NCBI RefSeq assembly: GCF_002116635.1
Contig: NZ_LQPW01000173.1
Span: 1 to 64,000, forward strand
Direction of reading: 5' to 3'
DNA: 64,000 bases
From: Mycobacterium szulgai
GTDB lineage: Bacteria; Actinomycetota; Actinomycetes; Mycobacteriales; Mycobacteriaceae
Shown here one piece after another: positions 60,411-64,000 of this stretch (position 1 is its first letter; every line of letters begins with the position of its first letter). The translations under genes were made by a program, and so were the position numbers. The notes below the pieces were generated by a model that was given only the letters and a program-made list of their open reading frames with translations, made no database searches and was not told the DNA's origin.

Positions 60411-60865
60411 AGGCCAAGACGACAAGCGACACCGAAGTCACCAAAGTTGTTCTGCGAGTGCAAGAACGCGACGGGGTGTGCACACCGGCAGCGTTCGTCG
60501 CCGAAGCGGCAGACCCAGCCAGCCCGATACACGACCTGTTCGACTGGGACGACACCAGCGCCGCGCATCGTTGGCGCGAATACCAGGCGCGGGTGATCAT
60601 CGGCCAGGTACGCATCGAGGTGAACGGGTCACGCGCGCCCGCACACGTCCACGTGACCGTCACCCGCGGCGACGGGCAACGCAAACAGGGATACGTGCCG
60701 CTCGAAACGGCGTTGGGCGACGACGAGTTGCGCGCGCAGGTGTTCGCCGAGGCGCGAGCAGGGTTGGGCGGGTGGCGTAATCGGCTCGCCGCGTTCAATC
60801 AAGCGGCGCAGGCGGTAACGGCGATCGACCAGGCGATGATCGCCCTCGCCGACGAGGAGGTGTGA
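60407..60865 (+). CDS. Conserved actinophage protein of unknown function
   Basis: A 152-residue protein. The segment ADPASPIHDLFDWDDTSAAHRWREYQARVII is a recurrent signature of hypothetical proteins in actinobacterial phages; the C-terminal half is helical (FAEARAGLGGWRNRLAAFNQAAQAVTAIDQA). GTG start overlapping the previous stop. The stop codon is the first triplet of the second NNGGC array, as with the gene before array 1. Confidence 0.72.
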   Translation: MKAKTTSDTEVTKVVLRVQERDGVCTPAAFVAEAADPASPIHDLFDWDDTSAAHRWREYQARVIIGQVRIEVNGSRAPAHVHVTVTRGDGQRKQGYVPLETALGDDELRAQVFAEARAGLGGWRNRLAAFNQAAQAVTAIDQAMIALADEEV

Positions 60866-61148
60866 CGTTGACGTGACGCGGCGGGCTGGGCGTGGCAGGG
60901 CCCGGCTGGGCACTGCGCGGCAGGGCTGGGCCTGGCGCGGCATGGCGAGGCAGGCGCGGCGTGGCACGGCTCGGCGGGGCTGGGCACGGCATGGCTAGGC
61001 ACGGCAGGCAGGGCAGGGCTCGGCGCGTCGCGGCCGGGCAAGGCTTGGCATGGCAGGGCGAGGCAGGCGAGGCGCGGCATGGCGAGGCGCGGTGCGGCTG
61101 GGGCGAGGCGTGGCGAGGCCCGGCATGGCACGGCATGGCGTGGCAGGG
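60863..61148 (+). repeat. Degenerate NNGGC pentanucleotide array 2
   Basis: About 285 bases of GGC at five-base steps with phase slips, starting at the previous stop codon with TGACGTTGACGTGAC, which resembles the first bases of array 1. GAGGAGGTG stands just upstream in both places. Translated from the GTG at 60873, it would give a 41-residue basic Trp/Arg/Gly peptide; coding is unproven. Bases 61149-61235 hold no recognisable feature. Confidence 0.87.
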
Positions 61149-61235
61149 ATTGACCCTGGCGGCCACGGGGTTTCCGCTGCCCACGGTGGACGTGGGCCAC
61201 CCGGAATCGGCCACCCAACGACAGGAGCCACACCG

Positions 61236-61415
61236 ATGACCACCACACGCGTGTCAGTGCGGCCACTGCACCACCTCGGCGCAGTGCGGCTCGTGCTCGA
61301 CGACCCGCCGCTGACGTGGACGATGACCGGCGATCAAGCCTGCGAACTCGCCGAGCAGCTCATCGACGCCGCCGAGCGTGCGATCCCTCACCAGGACCGC
61401 GAGACGCGCCGATGA
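61236..61415 (+). CDS. Small phage protein
   Basis: A 59-residue protein, ATG preceded by ACAGGAG. It has a short beta-rich N terminus (VSVRPLHHLGAVRLVLDDPPLTWTMT) and one amphipathic helix (GDQACELAEQLIDAAERA), a pattern seen in small actinophage proteins. It overlaps the next gene by ATGA. Function unknown. Confidence 0.65.
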   Translation: MTTTRVSVRPLHHLGAVRLVLDDPPLTWTMTGDQACELAEQLIDAAERAIPHQDRETRR

Positions 61416-61702
61416 TCGCTGACAACGACCCCCGCCGCCCGGCGCTGCTCGAACTGCGCGGCCGCCAACTGATCGCGCTGAGCCTCGACCGCGACATCGG
61501 CGACGACCGAACCGCAATGCACGAAATGTGGGTGGCCGCACTGTCCGAACTCGGCGACAACGGCGACAGCGAACTGCTCGGCGTCGTCCTCGCACTTGTT
61601 GGTGTGCACCTCGGCCCGGTCGGCCGGCGACAACTCGCCGCCCTCATGCAGCAGGGCATTCCGCCGCTGCTGCTGAAAATTGAAGGGACACAACCAGAAT
61701 GA
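61412..61702 (+). CDS. Small phage protein
   Basis: A 96-residue, mainly helical acidic protein beginning MIADNDPRRPALLELRGRQLIALSLDRD. It is coupled by ATGA overlaps on both sides. No known domain recognised. Confidence 0.65.
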   Translation: MIADNDPRRPALLELRGRQLIALSLDRDIGDDRTAMHEMWVAALSELGDNGDSELLGVVLALVGVHLGPVGRRQLAALMQQGIPPLLLKIEGTQPE

Positions 61703-62016
61703 CCACCGACGACCACAACGACGACATCGGCATCGACGCCGCCACCGCCCGCGCCGCTTACCGCAAGGACTACGCCGCGTACGTGTTGGCCGTCGGCGTC
61801 GCGCTACAGGACCCCGAGCTGAGGTTGCAGGGACGAATGGCGGCCGGCGGTGACCCGATGGATCACGCGCTGATCAGTGGGCGCGCAGCGGATCTGCTGT
61901 CGGAACAGCTCGGGAACTCCCGCGATGACGCGATCGACAATTTGCGTGCCCAGCTCGCGCGGTTCGTTGCGCGGCATGGGCCCCTGCTCGACGACGACGA
62001 AGGCCCACTGCTGTGA
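61699..62016 (+). CDS. Small phage protein
   Basis: A 105-residue acidic helical protein with a negatively charged C terminus (HGPLLDDDEGPLL). It is coupled to the upstream gene by ATGA and to the GIY-YIG gene by GTGA. No known domain recognised; a regulator of the neighbouring nuclease is conceivable from the overlap only. Confidence 0.65.
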   Translation: MTTDDHNDDIGIDAATARAAYRKDYAAYVLAVGVALQDPELRLQGRMAAGGDPMDHALISGRAADLLSEQLGNSRDDAIDNLRAQLARFVARHGPLLDDDEGPLL

Positions 62017-62402
62017 TCGTCGGGGGAGAGTTCAACGCGCCCAACGTGATTCGCGCGACTATCTACCCTCTCAACGAGAAGTACTTTCGTCCACTTGACG
62101 GCGACGATTACGACGTCGACGCGGCTGCCGGTGCGTTCGAGGTCCGAGGCTACTTCGTCTATGTGCTGTGGTCCGACGACGACGACGATCGTCCTCTCTA
62201 CGTCGGGCAAACAACCGACGTGTTCTCGCGGATGGCTTGGCATTTGCGCGATCCACGCAAGAGAGATCGGATCGACCGAGTCAAGGTGATTCGATGCACC
62301 AATCGCCGCGCGATGCTGCACCTCGAAAAGCGTTTGATACGCGAACTCCATCCGTTGCTAAACGTCCACATGGCAATCAGCGCGCCAACCGAAGGCGGGT
62401 GA
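62013..62402 (+). CDS. GIY-YIG domain endonuclease
   Basis: A 129-residue protein. The GIY half is GYFVYVLW (46-53), the YIG half is LYVGQT (62-67); His77 and the metal-binding Glu105 (HLEKRLIRELHPLLN) complete the nuclease fold. No added DNA-binding domain is visible, so it is a stand-alone domain rather than a typical homing enzyme. GTG start overlapping the previous stop. Possible roles are DNA nicking in recombination or packaging, or attack on competing DNA; all inferred. Confidence 0.82.
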   Translation: MIVGGEFNAPNVIRATIYPLNEKYFRPLDGDDYDVDAAAGAFEVRGYFVYVLWSDDDDDRPLYVGQTTDVFSRMAWHLRDPRKRDRIDRVKVIRCTNRRAMLHLEKRLIRELHPLLNVHMAISAPTEGG

Positions 62403-62403
62403 C

Positions 62404-62829
62404 ATGACGATCACTCCGCTGCGCAGCCACGTGCTGATGGACGCCGGCGATGCCGACTACATCGCCCGGGCGCTCCAACTGCTCGCCCAACTGCTGCGCC
62501 AGAACCGATCCCAGCCGACGCCACGACTCGAGTCGGTCACCGCGCAACTCGCCCGATCCGCCGCAGCCGGCAGTACCGCAAGCCAGAACGGCAGAAACCG
62601 CGGCGGTTGCGGTGCCTCTGGCGACGACACCACCCACCATCTCGACTATGCGTTGCTCACCACAGGCGAGGCCGCGCGACTACTGGCATGCGGCGAGCGC
62701 AATGTTCGCGACCTTGCCACGCGTGGCGCGATCCCGGCCCGCAGGACCGGTGATCGTGGCCGCTGGTTGGTCGACGCGGCCGCCGTCGTTGCCCGTGCCG
62801 AACGGAAGTCAGCCCGCCACCGCGATTGA
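62404..62829 (+). CDS. Helix-turn-helix (HTH_17-like) DNA-binding protein
   Basis: A 141-residue protein. The C terminus is a MerR/excisionase-type HTH (LLTTGEAARLLACGERNVRDLATRGAIPARRTGDRGRWLVDAAAVV); the N-terminal half is helical with a Ser/Gly-rich linker. It precedes the capsid genes, where a small terminase or late regulator might be expected, but there is no evidence for either beyond the HTH. Confidence 0.75.
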   Translation: MTITPLRSHVLMDAGDADYIARALQLLAQLLRQNRSQPTPRLESVTAQLARSAAAGSTASQNGRNRGGCGASGDDTTHHLDYALLTTGEAARLLACGERNVRDLATRGAIPARRTGDRGRWLVDAAAVVARAERKSARHRD

Positions 62830-62840
62830 CGGAGGCGGCC

Positions 62841-63431
62841 GTGCCGATTGAGCTGCGCCGCGTGCCGAACCTCGAACTGTTGAAGGTCGGCCGCTGGGAC
62901 GGCCTGGGTGGCGAGTTCGACATCACGGCCGAGCACCTCGCGTCGGCCGTCGAGGCCCACCAGGCGGGCGTCATCCGCAAGGCAGTAATTCGGTTGGGCC
63001 ACACCGGGATGGGCGACGCGTCACCGGCACTGGGCTATGTCGACCGCTTGCGGTTGGCCGATGGCGGCATGACGTTGGTCGGAGATCTGGCCGGTGTGCC
63101 CAAGGCGATCGCGACGCTGATCCCGCGAGCATGGCCCGACAGGAGCATCGAGGGCCTGATGGAGTACGAGGACCCCAACACCGGCCGCACGTGGCCGTTC
63201 GTGCTGACCGCGTTGGCCCTGATCGGCGCGACCCGGCCGGCTGTGTCCACGCTGCGATCACTGCAAGACGTCGCCGAGCTGTACGGGCTCGACGTGGCCG
63301 CCGCGCAGCGTGGTCGCTCGGTCAGCATCGCCGCCAGCGCGTTCCACTCCCCCGATGACGCGGCGCGTGCCCGGGCTGTGCAAGTGGCGCGGGCCCGCCG
63401 CCGCCGAACCAACCAAACGATAGGAGTCTGA
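62841..63431 (+). CDS. Phage prohead protease (Mu gpI-like)
   Basis: A 196-residue protein matching the Mu protein I type of capsid maturation protease: FDITAEHLASAVEAHQAG, then VIRLGHTGMGDASPALGYVDRLRL and the later RSIEGLMEY and LIGATRPAVSTL blocks. The GTG at 62841 follows GGAGG by five bases; a TTG at 62826 is in frame but lacks a site. It would process the capsid encoded two genes downstream. Confidence 0.82.
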   Translation: MPIELRRVPNLELLKVGRWDGLGGEFDITAEHLASAVEAHQAGVIRKAVIRLGHTGMGDASPALGYVDRLRLADGGMTLVGDLAGVPKAIATLIPRAWPDRSIEGLMEYEDPNTGRTWPFVLTALALIGATRPAVSTLRSLQDVAELYGLDVAAAQRGRSVSIAASAFHSPDDAARARAVQVARARRRRTNQTIGV

Positions 63432-63433
63432 TC

Positions 63434-63811
63434 GTGTCGACACCCATACAGAACCCGCGCGTCTACGAACCAGGCCGCGACATCACGGCCCAGGCCAGCG
63501 CCGCGGTGACCGCGAAGCGGTTCGTTGCGATCAGCGGCAACCGCACCGCGGGCGGCAACCTCAGCGTTGCGCACGCCGTTGCGGCTGGCCGCGTGTTCGG
63601 CGTCGCCGCAACCGACGCGGCCGCCGGTCAGCTTGTCCGCGTCTGCCGTGGCGGGGTGGTGAAAGTGGTCGCCGAGGCCGCGATCCCCGCGAACACCGCT
63701 GTGCAGGTGGGCGCGAACGGCCAGGCCGTCACCCTCGGGGCCGGCGTCGCCGTCGGCTACTGCATCACGGCCGCCACACTCGGCGGTGACGCCGAGATCG
63801 CTTTGTACTAG
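63434..63811 (+). CDS. Capsid decoration/DUF2190-like protein
   Basis: A 125-residue, Ala/Val/Gly-rich beta protein with the pattern of DUF2190 capsid-stabilising proteins (AVTAKRFVAISG, AVAAGRVFGVAATDAAAGQLVRVCRGGVVKVVA, AVGYCITAATLGGDAEIALY). It sits between the protease and capsid genes, the standard place for a head decoration or scaffold-like protein. GTG start. Confidence 0.8.
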   Translation: MSTPIQNPRVYEPGRDITAQASAAVTAKRFVAISGNRTAGGNLSVAHAVAAGRVFGVAATDAAAGQLVRVCRGGVVKVVAEAAIPANTAVQVGANGQAVTLGAGVAVGYCITAATLGGDAEIALY

Positions 63812-63825
63812 GGAGGTTTCACGCT

Positions 63826-64000
63826 ATGACGAGTCCACTTGTGCCTGTTGTCACCGGTCGCAACCTGACCGTTGATGTGGCATTGAAGCAACCGAGCCGG
63901 ATCCGCGACCAGATCGCGAAGCTCGCCGACGAGCAGATCCTGCTGCCGAAGCTGTTCCGCCCGCTCGGTGCCGCCGTGCAGGGTGGTGGCCTGCTCTACT
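63826..64000 (+). CDS. Major capsid protein (5' part, cut by the window edge)
   Basis: The first 58 codons of a gene starting MTSPLVPVVTGRNLTVDVALKQ, preceded by GGGAGG. The N-terminal helix (RIRDQIAKLADEQILLPKLFRPLG) resembles actinophage major capsid proteins, and it follows the protease and decoration genes. The remainder lies outside the window. Confidence 0.7.
   Translation, partial: MTSPLVPVVTGRNLTVDVALKQPSRIRDQIAKLADEQILLPKLFRPLGAAVQGGGLLY

Larger units (their letters stand above)
56390..64000. mobile_element. Prophage-like integrated element at tRNA-Arg (left part)
   Basis: Between the tRNA 3' half and the window edge all genes are phage-type: integrase, excisionase, replication initiator with iterons, zinc-knuckle and other small proteins, GIY-YIG nuclease, HTH protein, prohead protease, decoration protein and capsid. 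The left boundary lies inside the tRNA (uncertain by about 40 bases); the right end (attR) is outside the window. No terminase or portal occurs before the capsid genes and no lysis or tail gene is visible, so it may be a satellite or a reduced prophage. Confidence 0.88.

Noticed and set aside
60799..61266. Minus-strand frames rich in Pro/Cys/His/Arg opposite array 2
   Set aside because: They are the complement of the repeat and overlap a convincing upstream gene.
56429..64000. Search for a second copy of the tRNA-Arg 3' end (attR)
   Set aside because: No copy was found by eye; it is expected beyond the right edge.

Overview
The window is a chromosome segment of a slow-growing Mycobacterium outside the M. 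tuberculosis complex. The gene order from about 1.4 to 56.4 kb follows, gene for gene, the M. tuberculosis block from Rv1339 back to argS (Rv1292). The single rRNA operon sits directly behind murA, the usual mycobacterial rrnA position, and its 16S gene has the long helix 18 of slow growers. AtpE keeps Ala63. Differences from M. tuberculosis (by memory of that genome): no PE_PGRS gene between glgB and the thioredoxin-like gene, two instead of three tandem adenylate cyclases, a VOC gene where M. tuberculosis carries an IS1557 copy, and an AraC-VOC-DUF1801 operon downstream of the Rv1339 homologue.

Layout. 0-7.4 kb (- strand): clpS, a DUF2017 gene, a DmpA-type peptidase, the mec-cysO-cysM cysteine synthesis set, a rhomboid, murI and a cAMP phosphodiesterase-like gene, then the AraC-VOC-DUF1801 operon; most genes overlap by a few bases. 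7.4-17.9 kb: pncB1, dinG, and the alpha-glucan genes glgP, glgE and glgB. 17.9-27.1 kb: a CnoX-like gene, fadA4, methylmalonyl-CoA epimerase, a zinc-ribbon gene, nucS (mismatch repair), two adenylate cyclases, and the alkylation-repair pair alkA-ogt. 27.1-32.5 kb (- strand): 16S-23S-5S. 32.5-35.3 kb: murA, cobalamin adenosyltransferase, VOC, DUF2550. 35.3-43.2 kb: the complete F1Fo ATP synthase operon. 43.4-49.5 kb: wecA, sua5, prmC, prfA, rpmE, rho. 49.8-56.2 kb: thrB, thrC, hom, lysA, argS, an aspartate-family amino-acid operon led by arginyl-tRNA synthetase.

From tRNA-Arg(CCG) at 56.35 kb to the right edge lies a prophage-like integrated element (at least 7.5 kb, right end outside the window). 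It has a tyrosine integrase beside the tRNA, a divergent control region with five copies of a GGTGA-N4-(C)(T/C)ACCA motif, an excisionase-like gene, and a winged-helix replication-initiator-like gene containing four 22-bp inverted-repeat iterons, an arrangement like lambda O/ori. These are followed by small phage genes, a GIY-YIG nuclease, a prohead protease, a decoration protein and the start of a major capsid gene. No terminase or portal is seen before the capsid genes, so a satellite (PICI-like) or decayed prophage is possible. Two long degenerate NNGGC pentanucleotide arrays, each starting at the stop codon of a preceding gene, and a 48-nt tRNA-like acceptor/T-arm fold are the most puzzling sequences in the window.
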